From positions 1 through 21,366 of the forward strand of contig JAVEXI010000032.1 in the NCBI GenBank assembly GCA_034004165.1: DNA of 21,366 bases. Direction: 5' to 3'. The notes beneath the pieces were generated by a model. The model worked only from the letters and a program-made list of their open reading frames with translations. It did not search any database and had not been told where the DNA came from. The DNA is from Gudongella sp034004165. Lineage in GTDB: Bacteria > Bacillota > Clostridia > Tissierellales > Tissierellaceae. Of this stretch, positions 15,120 to 21,366 are shown piece after piece; the first letter of the stretch is position 1; each line of letters begins with the position of its first letter. Both the position numbers and the translations under genes were made by a program.

Positions 15120-15148
15120 ATTATACCCTAATGCTTTGCTCATGTAAA
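15120..15148 (-). promoter_or_regulatory. Promoter of the CarD-family gene
   Basis: The -35 is TTTACA (15143-15148), the -10 is a perfect TATAAT (15120-15125), and the spacer is 17. A second candidate upstream has TTGACA (15179-15184) with GATAAT 16 bases on. Both point away from the plus-strand gene, making a divergent pair in the 15106-15310 gap. Confidence 0.75.
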
Positions 15149-15248
15149 GCTTATATATTATCATAATTCAATAATTTATGTCAACTCTATTTTATTAAAT
15201 TAATTCTTGCAAATATTAACTATATTAGGCATTTCACGTATTAATGGT

Positions 15249-15278
15249 TTGACAATCATTGACTTCTCAACGTATAAT
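15249..15278 (+). promoter_or_regulatory. Promoter of the plus-strand small gene
   Basis: Consensus TTGACA (15249-15254) and TATAAT (15273-15278) with an 18-base spacer. It is followed by a strong AGGAGG (15297-15302) eight bases before the ATG. This is among the best promoter matches in the window and indicates vegetative, probably constitutive, expression. Confidence 0.88.
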
Positions 15279-15310
15279 TAAGTTGACGCTCTAATAAGGA
15301 GGTAAAAAGA

Positions 15311-15712
15311 ATGAGCAACAACGAATCAAGACTTATTACTGAACTGCAAGAACAGACATCAGAAGTTCTTGTCAGGCACAGGAGTATCCTGGATATTATG
15401 ACTAAACTGGACGAATACAATGCCAGAATAAACAGAGCAATAGCTAAATCTGTAACGTTTTGCGGCTGCATAGAAATTGACGCAAAAAAACAGGATTTCC
15501 ATTCGACATCTTTAAATGAGATGCTGGATCAGATGGATTCGCACATTGTAGGCGAAATCTGTCCAAACTGCAAGGATATACTAGAACAGGAAATTGGTTC
15601 ATATGTGTTCTTTTTATCCGCACTTGCCAACACTTTAGACTTCAGTCTGGCAAGTACTATTCAGAAGGAATTGGATAGAACTAAAACACTGGGTATTTAT
15701 GGAATGAAATAA
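15311..15712 (+). CDS. Small conserved-looking CxC/CxxC protein of unknown function
   Basis: This is the only plus-strand gene in the window, 133 residues, with its own consensus promoter, strong ribosome binding site and terminator, so it is clearly real. It looks cytosolic: no signal peptide or membrane segment. The N-terminal half is predicted helical (LITELQEQTSEVLVRHRSIL and an NARINRAIAKSV stretch). Then come C51-G-C53 and C84-P-N-C87, a possible four-cysteine metal site, and a helical C-terminus (EQEIGSYVFFLSALANTLDF). That last part loosely resembles MazG-type all-alpha NTP pyrophosphatases, but without a convincing set of acidic metal ligands. I recall similar proteins near radA in Clostridia but cannot assign a function. 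Confidence 0.9.
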   Translation: MSNNESRLITELQEQTSEVLVRHRSILDIMTKLDEYNARINRAIAKSVTFCGCIEIDAKKQDFHSTSLNEMLDQMDSHIVGEICPNCKDILEQEIGSYVFFLSALANTLDFSLASTIQKELDRTKTLGIYGMK

Positions 15713-15736
15713 CGTGGGTTTACACCCACGTTTTTT
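15713..15736 (+). terminator. Terminator of the plus-strand gene, embedded in the end of radA
   Basis: CGTGGGT (15713-15719) pairs with ACCCACG (15724-15730) around loop TTAC, followed by TTTTTT (15731-15736) on the plus strand. The stem begins directly after the gene's stop codon (15710-15712). The opposite strand reads the last codons and TAA stop of radA, and lacks a good T-tract, so termination is mainly plus-strand. Confidence 0.9.
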
Positions 15737-17105
15737 GTTTGAAGCAAATACCTATAACTTCTTTGAGAGTCCGTGCTCTCACCAGTTCAAGGTTATTAAA
15801 TTTTGCCTTTATCGTAGTTCCCTGTGGTACGAATGCTCTTCTCATACCCATTCTGTCAGCTTCCCTTAGCCTGGATTCCAGCGAAGGGATTTTTTTTAGT
15901 TCTCCTGTCAGTCCCACATCCGCTAGAAACACAGTGTTTGAGCTTACAGATTCCTCCACGACAGACGAAACAATGCTTATTATTAAAGCTAAATTAGAAG
16001 CTTGTTCCTTTAATTTAATTCCTCCCATTGTCTTAATTACTACATTCTTATCATAAAGTGGTATCCCACCTCTCTGCTCGAGAATAGAAACTAGCGTATT
16101 TAGCTGTTCTCTCTTAAGCGACTCTCCTATCCTAGATGGATATGGAGTAAAAGATTGCGATACAAGGGATTCAATTTCCAGAAGGATTGGTCTGGTTCCC
16201 TCTTTTACGATAGACAGTGCGCTACCAAATACCTCATTAGAGTCATCTCTCTTTGTCATAAAGTACTCAGAAGGGTTATCTATTGAGAGAAGACCTTCCT
16301 CTGTCATGTTGAAAAATCCCATTTCACCTGTGGAGCCATATCTGTTTTTGGTCGAATACAGCACTCGGAGTTCTTCGCCGCTCTCCCCTTCTATGACAAG
16401 AACAGTATCTACAAGGTGCTCCAGTGCCCTTACTCCTGCCAGTTCATCTTCTTTTGTCATCTGCCCGACTACAAAGACCATTCTTGGCTTTTTTGAATCT
16501 TTTGCAATTTTAACCAACTCGTAAGCGCATTCCATTGTCTGTGTTGGGGACCCTGCCCTTGAAGATGAAAACTCTTCTAAGACAAAAGTCTGTATACTAT
16601 CAACGATTACAAACATTGGATCAATTTCATCTATTATTGAAAGGACACTATCCATACTATTGTCCGAAATGATGAATAACTCATCACTGATATTATTTAG
16701 TATTCTATCTGCTCTGGCTTTTACCTGTGAAGTTGATTCCTCACCTGTGGCATAAAGCGATCTAATACCCTTTGTAGCAAGCTCATTTGCAATTTGGAGT
16801 AATAAGGTGGATTTCCCGGCACCTGGTTTTGCAGTTAAGATTGTTATGGAATCTTTGATTATACCTCCACCCATAACCCTGTCAAACTCTTCCAGAGAAG
16901 TCTGTACTCTTTCGCTGTTTGACGTAACAACCTCTTTCAGCTTTGAGGGCTCAGTCATTTTTGACCTGACTGATTTTCCTAAATCAGCAGATCTGTCAAG
17001 TTCCACAAAAGATCCAAACGCACCACACTCTGGGCATCTCCCCATAAAGCCTACCATTTCATATCCACATACACTGCACTTATTTATCCTTGTAGGTTTT
17101 GCCAA
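15720..17105 (-). CDS. radA: DNA repair protein RadA/Sms (branch-migration helicase)
   Basis: RadA is a RecA-like helicase that moves recombination branches. From the TTG at 17105 it has 461 residues. The N-terminal zinc finger has C10, C13, C24 and C27, and the P-loop AKPGAGKST (92-100) starts the RecA core. KNRYGSTGEMGF near residue 250 is the RadA-specific KNRFG-type motif. A Lon-protease-like domain follows (GGIKLKEQASNLALIISI, then VGLTGELKKIPSLESRLREA). TTG gives the usual MAK start and has AGGA ten bases upstream. The GTG at 17114 lies only one base from that AGGA. The first P-loop residues and KNRYG differ from the common GDPGIGKST and KNRFG. No disA follows. Confidence 0.95.
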   Translation of the reverse strand: MAKPTRINKCSVCGYEMVGFMGRCPECGAFGSFVELDRSADLGKSVRSKMTEPSKLKEVVTSNSERVQTSLEEFDRVMGGGIIKDSITILTAKPGAGKSTLLLQIANELATKGIRSLYATGEESTSQVKARADRILNNISDELFIISDNSMDSVLSIIDEIDPMFVIVDSIQTFVLEEFSSSRAGSPTQTMECAYELVKIAKDSKKPRMVFVVGQMTKEDELAGVRALEHLVDTVLVIEGESGEELRVLYSTKNRYGSTGEMGFFNMTEEGLLSIDNPSEYFMTKRDDSNEVFGSALSIVKEGTRPILLEIESLVSQSFTPYPSRIGESLKREQLNTLVSILEQRGGIPLYDKNVVIKTMGGIKLKEQASNLALIISIVSSVVEESVSSNTVFLADVGLTGELKKIPSLESRLREADRMGMRRAFVPQGTTIKAKFNNLELVRARTLKEVIGICFKQKTWV

Positions 17106-17126
17106 GTACTCCACTTCCTATCAACT

Positions 17127-19553
17127 CTATTTTTTTGAAAACACGAGTTTATCTCCGTCGTAATCAACCATTATCTCTTCGTCCCGAGAAACATTTCCTC
17201 TGAGGATCTCTTCAGCCAGTTGATCTTCAATCATCTTTCTTATAGTTCTCTCCAGTGGTCTTGCTCCAAATACGGCGTCAAATCCTTGCTTTGAAATATA
17301 TTTTTTAGTCTCTTCAGAAATTGAGATGTTAACCCCTACCTTGTTCATTCTGTTTTCCAAATCTTTTACCATGATTTCAACTATTTCCATTACCTGATCC
17401 TCTTTTAAGCTATGGAAAACAATAACTTCATCGAGCCTATTTAAAAATTCTGGTCTGAATGTTCTCTTAAGCTCTTCTGTAACAATTTCTTTCATCTTTT
17501 CATATTCTTCTTTTTCAACATCTTCTTCCTGTGAAAAGCCCAGTACATTTTGCTTTTTAAGAGAAGTTGCACCAGCATTTGAAGTCATAATTATAACAGT
17601 ATTTTTAAAATCGACTGTCTTTCCTTTAGAATCCGTAAGCCTTCCATCATCCAATATCTGCAATAGCATATTGAATACATCAGGATGAGCTTTTTCTATC
17701 TCATCAAATAGAATCACAGAATAAGGCTTACGTCTTACTGCTTCAGTAAGTTGGCCTCCCTCGTCATAACCAACATATCCTGGAGGAGACCCGACAAGTC
17801 TGGATACAGAATGTTTCTCCATATACTCGCTCATGTCGATTCGAATCATTGCATCTTCATCACCAAATAGCGCCTCGGCAAGTGCTTTAGCAAGATAAGT
17901 TTTACCAACCCCTGTAGGTCCTATAAAAATGAAGCTTCCGATTGGTTTCTTTGGATCTTTCAGTCCGACTCTGGCTCTTCTGACGGCTGCTGATATTGAA
18001 TTCACCGCCTGATCCTGACCTACTACCTTCTCATGAAGAAGTTCCTCCAGATGAAGAAGTCTCTCGCTTTCTTCAGTGGTCATTCTGCTGACTGGTATTC
18101 CCGTCCAGTTAGACACTATCTCAGCCACCTGGTCATAACCCACCATGAGGCTTGTCTCCTGCTTTTTCTTTTGCCATTTCAATTTATTTTCTTCTATCTG
18201 TAATTTAATATTTTTCTCTTCATCTCTTATTCTGGCTGCCTTTTCAAAGTTTTGTGTGTTTATGGCTTCGTCTTTCTCCTGCTGAAGCTCCTCTAATCTC
18301 TCCTCCAGGGATTTTAACTCAGTCGGAGCGACATATGTGTTTACCCTAATTTTTGAAGCTGCTTCATCTATTAAATCAATTGCCTTATCTGGAAGGAACC
18401 TATCTGCTATATATCTTTGTGAAAGCTCCGCAGCTGCTTCCAAAGCATCGTCAGTTATTTTTACTCCGTGATGGGCTTCATATCTGTCTCTAAGCCCCTG
18501 CAAAATCTTAATAGTATCGGATATACTTGGTTCCTCAACCATAATCGGCTGAAGTCTTCTCTCCAATGCTGAGTCCTTTTCAATATATTTTCTATATTCA
18601 TCGGTAGTAGTAGCTCCTACTATTTGTAGTTCACCTCTGGCAAGCGTAGGCTTCAAAATATTAGATGCGTCAATAGCGCCCTCCGCAGCTCCAGCCCCAA
18701 CTATTGTATGGAGCTCATCAATGAACAGTATAACATCTCCCTGATCTTTGAGTTCTTTCATTACAGACTTTAGTCTCTCTTCAAACTCTCCTCTATACTT
18801 AGCTCCTGCTACCATTCCTGGCAGGTCCAGAGTGACTATCCTCTTATCTTTTATAATTTCAGGGACATCCCCTTCAACTATTTTTTGTGCCAGCCCTTCA
18901 GCTATAGCAGTTTTACCTACACCTGGTTCACCAATAAGGACGGGATTATTCTTTGTCCTCCTGCTAAGCACCTGTATTACTCTTTCTATCTCCTTTGCTC
19001 TTCCTATGACCGGATCAATTTCTCCGTTTTGAGCCATTGCATTCAAATCTATGCTGTATTTTTCAAGATTTGTCATCTGTTTCTTGCTATTTTGAGGTGC
19101 CTGTTGTTTTGTGCTGGCTTCAGTTATTTTCTTGGTTACTTCCTGTGCCAGTTTTTGTGGATCAACTCCAAGTCTCTTTAGTATTGCAGTGGCAATACCT
19201 TCACCCTCTGCAATCAAACCCAGCAATAAATGCTCGGTACTAACGTAATTGTGCCCAAAATTTCTTGCTTCAGCAAAAGCCATTTCAAATATTTTCTTTG
19301 TGCGTGGAGTCATACCTACGATTTCAGTTTCCTCTCCGCCCATCCCTACTATATCGTAAACTTCTTTTCTTGCTTTCTCAAGGTTGACTCCTGAATCTTT
19401 AAGTGCAACTGAGGCTATCCCCTGCTCTTCGGCTATAAGTCCAAGCAATAGATGTTCTGTTCCCACATAGCTGTGATTGAACTTTTTAGCCTCCTCCTGC
19501 GCAAGCATTATTGCCTTTTGTGCTCTCTCTGTAAATCTACCAAACATTCCCAT
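17127..19553 (-). CDS. clpC: ATP-dependent Clp protease ATP-binding subunit ClpC
   Basis: ClpC is the Hsp100 unfoldase that delivers substrates, including arginine-phosphorylated proteins, to ClpP. The 808 residues show two Clp-N repeats (1-145) and AAA-1 with GEPGVGKT (208-215) and Walker B VILFIDE (274-280). The coiled-coil M domain with its UVR-like stretch is at about 411-461. AAA-2 has GPTGVGKT (545-552) and VILFDE (613-618). V670-LGF is the likely ClpP-docking tripeptide loop, and GARPLERTI is sensor 2. The ATG at 19553 has GGAGG upstream, 13 bases after mcsB. It belongs to the CtsR-controlled operon. Confidence 0.98.
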   Translation of the reverse strand: MGMFGRFTERAQKAIMLAQEEAKKFNHSYVGTEHLLLGLIAEEQGIASVALKDSGVNLEKARKEVYDIVGMGGEETEIVGMTPRTKKIFEMAFAEARNFGHNYVSTEHLLLGLIAEGEGIATAILKRLGVDPQKLAQEVTKKITEASTKQQAPQNSKKQMTNLEKYSIDLNAMAQNGEIDPVIGRAKEIERVIQVLSRRTKNNPVLIGEPGVGKTAIAEGLAQKIVEGDVPEIIKDKRIVTLDLPGMVAGAKYRGEFEERLKSVMKELKDQGDVILFIDELHTIVGAGAAEGAIDASNILKPTLARGELQIVGATTTDEYRKYIEKDSALERRLQPIMVEEPSISDTIKILQGLRDRYEAHHGVKITDDALEAAAELSQRYIADRFLPDKAIDLIDEAASKIRVNTYVAPTELKSLEERLEELQQEKDEAINTQNFEKAARIRDEEKNIKLQIEENKLKWQKKKQETSLMVGYDQVAEIVSNWTGIPVSRMTTEESERLLHLEELLHEKVVGQDQAVNSISAAVRRARVGLKDPKKPIGSFIFIGPTGVGKTYLAKALAEALFGDEDAMIRIDMSEYMEKHSVSRLVGSPPGYVGYDEGGQLTEAVRRKPYSVILFDEIEKAHPDVFNMLLQILDDGRLTDSKGKTVDFKNTVIIMTSNAGATSLKKQNVLGFSQEEDVEKEEYEKMKEIVTEELKRTFRPEFLNRLDEVIVFHSLKEDQVMEIVEIMVKDLENRMNKVGVNISISEETKKYISKQGFDAVFGARPLERTIRKMIEDQLAEEILRGNVSRDEEIMVDYDGDKLVFSKK

Positions 19554-19566
19554 ACTTGTACCTCCA

Positions 19567-20583
19567 CTAATTAAAATATTCTCTGAGCATTTCTGCCCTT
19601 ATATAATCTCTTTCTTCGCTGTTCATAGCTTTTCCAAGGCTGCTCTGCAGACTGCCTGATTTAATCGCTATCATTTCTCTTATGAGCTCAACCCCATTGT
19701 AGTCTTCCAACAACGAAATGTCAGAACCAAGTTTGATTATTGATATAAGCTCCATAGCTTCCTTAGAAGTTATCTTTCTTGCATATCGAAGAGTACCTAA
19801 CGCTCTGAATACCCTATCCTGAAGCTCATTGTTCTTTTTGTCCAGAAGGAATATCCTAGTGTTCCTCTCCCTATTTATCAGTTGATGGACTACTTTTTCA
19901 AGTTTCTCAATTATCTCTTCTTCAGATTCCCCCAGAGTGAGTTGATTGGACACCTGGTATAAATGTCCTACAGCTTCGGTTCCTTCTCCATAAATTCCCC
20001 TTATAGTTAGCCCTATCTTTCTAAGAGCATCTATTATGCTGTTAATGTGCCCAGTTATAGAGACCGCAGGCAAATGCAACATCACAGAAGCCCTTAACCC
20101 AGTTCCGGTATTAGTTGGACAAGCTGTTAAATAACCATACTCAGCATCAAAAGCAAAATCCAGCTTCTCTTCCAGCACATCGTCAACCACATTACACAAA
20201 TCCCAACCCTCTTCCAGTGCTAACCCAGGCAGAAGTGTCTGCAATCTGATATGGTCTTCTTCATTTATCATTATTGTCACTTTTTCATCGTCTCTTACTG
20301 AAAACCCGCTTTTGCCAGACTGCTCTACCAAAACCGGGCTAACTAAATGCTCTTCCATCAATCTGAGCCTTTCTCTGGATTCCAGCTCTTCCATTGCATA
20401 ATGCCTGAACTTACCTTCCTCAAAAGACCCATCTATTGCATTTCTGACTTTTTCAAGTACTTCTCTGCACTCATCCTCGTCGGCAAATAGAGGAAAATTG
20501 TGATTCCTCAAATTCCTTGCTACTCTAAGCCGGGTGCTTACGACAACCTCATTGTAATCTGAATCTGACAGCCATTTAGTCAT
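19567..20583 (-). CDS. mcsB: Protein arginine kinase McsB
   Basis: McsB phosphorylates arginines on misfolded proteins and on CtsR, marking them for ClpCP. It is a phosphagen-kinase catalytic domain. From the ATG at 20583 it has 338 residues. Visible motifs are STRLRVARN (16-24), the NEEDH segment (107-111), CPTNTGTG (155-162, the nucleotide/guanidino region) and RDYIRA (325-330), the RDXXRA phosphoarginine-binding motif that tunes McsB activity. The ATG is preferred to the GTG at 20592, which would overlap the ribosome binding site GGGGTG. It overlaps the mcsA stop by eight bases, fitting a McsA-McsB complex made together. Confidence 0.97.
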   Translation of the reverse strand: MTKWLSDSDYNEVVVSTRLRVARNLRNHNFPLFADEDECREVLEKVRNAIDGSFEEGKFRHYAMEELESRERLRLMEEHLVSPVLVEQSGKSGFSVRDDEKVTIMINEEDHIRLQTLLPGLALEEGWDLCNVVDDVLEEKLDFAFDAEYGYLTACPTNTGTGLRASVMLHLPAVSITGHINSIIDALRKIGLTIRGIYGEGTEAVGHLYQVSNQLTLGESEEEIIEKLEKVVHQLINRERNTRIFLLDKKNNELQDRVFRALGTLRYARKITSKEAMELISIIKLGSDISLLEDYNGVELIREMIAIKSGSLQSSLGKAMNSEERDYIRAEMLREYFN

Positions 20584-21064
20584 TGCTATCACCCCGCGGA
20601 TTTATTTCAAGTTCTTCTCTAATTCTTTTAATTTCATCTCTTAAAACAGCAGCTTTCTCATATTCCTCTTTTGATACGGCATCTTCCAATCTATTAGTCA
20701 GCTCATCTATATCTTTAATGAGCTTAAGCTTTGGAAAACCTCGTTTTGGCATCTTGCCTCTGTGCTGTGTATGCCCGTGAATTCCTTTAATTACGCCTTT
20801 TAATTCATCTCCAAATGCATTATAGCATTCGGGGCATCCAAGCTTACCAGTCGATTTAAACTTCTCATAAGTCAAACCACAGGTTGGACATACCAAATCC
20901 ACATTCAGGCTATCAAACAACTTATGCAGAGGAAATTTACCACCCATTGTGTCCTGAATTCCAGCTGCACATATCTCACATAGGTGATGCTCTTCAACTA
21001 CTCCATTTATAACTCCTGTATAGTGAACCCTTGCCTCTCTTTTTTTACATGACTCACATAACAT
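20576..21064 (-). CDS. mcsA: McsA, zinc-finger activator of McsB
   Basis: McsA activates the arginine kinase McsB. The 162 residues hold two four-cysteine zinc modules: C3, C6, C29, C32 and C59, C62, C77, C80. A basic linker (GHTQHRGKMPKRG) and a C-terminal UVR motif (about 121-153, NRLEDAVSKEEYEKAAVLRDEI) follow, as in UvrB/ClpC. The ATG at 21064 has GGGGAGA upstream and lies 17 bases after the ctsR stop. Genes of this family are often mislabelled as excinuclease subunits because of the UVR motif. Confidence 0.96.
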   Translation of the reverse strand: MLCESCKKREARVHYTGVINGVVEEHHLCEICAAGIQDTMGGKFPLHKLFDSLNVDLVCPTCGLTYEKFKSTGKLGCPECYNAFGDELKGVIKGIHGHTQHRGKMPKRGFPKLKLIKDIDELTNRLEDAVSKEEYEKAAVLRDEIKRIREELEINPRGDSND

Positions 21065-21081
21065 GTCTATCTCCCCAAATC

Positions 21082-21366
21082 TCAGTCTATTAGCACAAGT
21101 AAAATATTTCTTAGGACAGATGCCCTCAAAGTATTCTTAAGTGTCGGTTGGCAGTCAAAAGCCCTATCACTTACTGCCGCCCGGACAACCTCGGCTTCTC
21201 TTGACGTAATCATTTCTTCTTCTCTGAGAGCTTCGATTATCTCGTTCGCCTTGTTTTCAGTGATCGAATCGCCCAGAATGTTCTTCAAAATATTCTTTAT
21301 TGCAAGGTCGTTTTGCAACTCAACCTTCACAATTTTTATATACCCACCGCCACCTCTTCTACTCTC
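21082..21366 (-). CDS. ctsR: Transcriptional repressor CtsR, C-terminal part (cut by window edge)
   Basis: CtsR represses clp and mcs genes and is released on heat or protein stress through McsB/ClpC. Ninety-four codons are visible; the family is about 150, so the N-terminal helix-turn-helix lies outside. The first visible residues, ESRRGGGGYIKIVKVEL, include the glycine-rich RGGGGYI wing that contacts DNA and acts as the heat sensor. The remainder (ITSREAEVVRAAVSDRAFD) is the dimerisation domain. The frame is open to the window edge, so the GTG at 21330 is an internal codon and not a start. It is the first gene of ctsR-mcsA-mcsB-clpC. Confidence 0.95.
   Translation of the reverse strand, partial: ESRRGGGGYIKIVKVELQNDLAIKNILKNILGDSITENKANEIIEALREEEMITSREAEVVRAAVSDRAFDCQPTLKNTLRASVLRNILLVLID

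Noticed and set aside
15256..15471. A 71-codon minus-strand frame opposite the small plus-strand gene.
   Set aside because: It overlaps the promoter and coding region of the well-supported plus-strand gene, has no good ribosome binding site, and its Leu/Ser-rich product looks like an antisense shadow.
15311..15712. Assignment of the small gene as a MazG-type nucleotide pyrophosphohydrolase.
   Set aside because: The C-terminal helix is reminiscent, but the full set of acidic metal-binding residues is not visible, so I left the function open.
15713..15736. Bidirectional terminator serving radA as well.
   Set aside because: The minus strand after the stem reads TTATTTCATTCC, which is not a real U-tract; only weak termination could be argued.
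20576..21064. Calling mcsA an excinuclease ABC subunit because of its UVR motif.
   Set aside because: The two zinc modules and its position between ctsR and mcsB identify McsA.
1..21366. CRISPR arrays, insertion sequences, prophage, toxin-antitoxin or defence genes.
   Set aside because: I saw no direct-repeat arrays, transposases, integrases, attachment sites or gene pairs of those types; gene content and style are uniform core genome.

Overview
The window is a low-GC chromosomal housekeeping segment of a Firmicute, most likely a class Clostridia member of the Peptostreptococcus/Clostridium/Tissierella kind. This is inferred from gene order (ctsR-mcsA-mcsB-clpC-radA ... ispD-ispF ... gltX-cysS-mrnC-rlmB-yacP-sigH ... 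rpmG-secE-nusG-rplK-rplA-rplJ, as in Bacillus), the Clostridia-like insertions (proS, thyX between mrnC and rlmB, a tRNA-linked tuf copy, carD), strong GGAGG ribosome binding sites and TTGACA/TATAAT promoters. All genes but one lie on the minus strand, so transcription reads from high to low coordinates.

From right to left: (1) 15.7-21.4 kb is the class III heat-shock operon: the end of ctsR, mcsA, mcsB, clpC, then radA. McsA/McsB phosphorylate arginines, CtsR is the repressor, and ClpC is the unfoldase that feeds ClpP. (2) 14.6-15.7 kb is the least ordinary spot. The place where disA is expected instead holds one plus-strand gene for a small CxC/CxxC protein, convergent with radA, followed by a CarD-family RNA polymerase regulator. 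(3) 12.2-14.5 kb has a membrane PIN/TRAM protein (YacL type) and the isoprenoid genes ispD and ispF. (4) 4.0-12.1 kb is a translation and RNA-processing block: a proline T-box and proS, gltX, cysS, mrnC (23S rRNA maturation), thyX, rlmB, yacP/rae1 and sigH, many overlapping by a few bases. (5) 2.6-4.0 kb carries tRNA-Thr(GGT) and tuf behind one promoter, ended by a clear terminator. (6) 0-2.6 kb holds rpmG, secE, nusG, a likely L1-binding leader, rplK and rplA, then a promoter, an L10 leader and probably the first codons of rplJ.

Most of the window is conserved core genome. I found no mobile element, CRISPR array, prophage or defence locus, and no gene-free stretch over 300 bases. The items most worth a second look are the small convergent cysteine-motif protein at the missing disA position, the terminator built into the radA stop codon, three promoters whose -35 box touches or contains the upstream gene's stop codon, and several RNA leaders (T-box, L10, putative L1, and a long hairpin before cysS).
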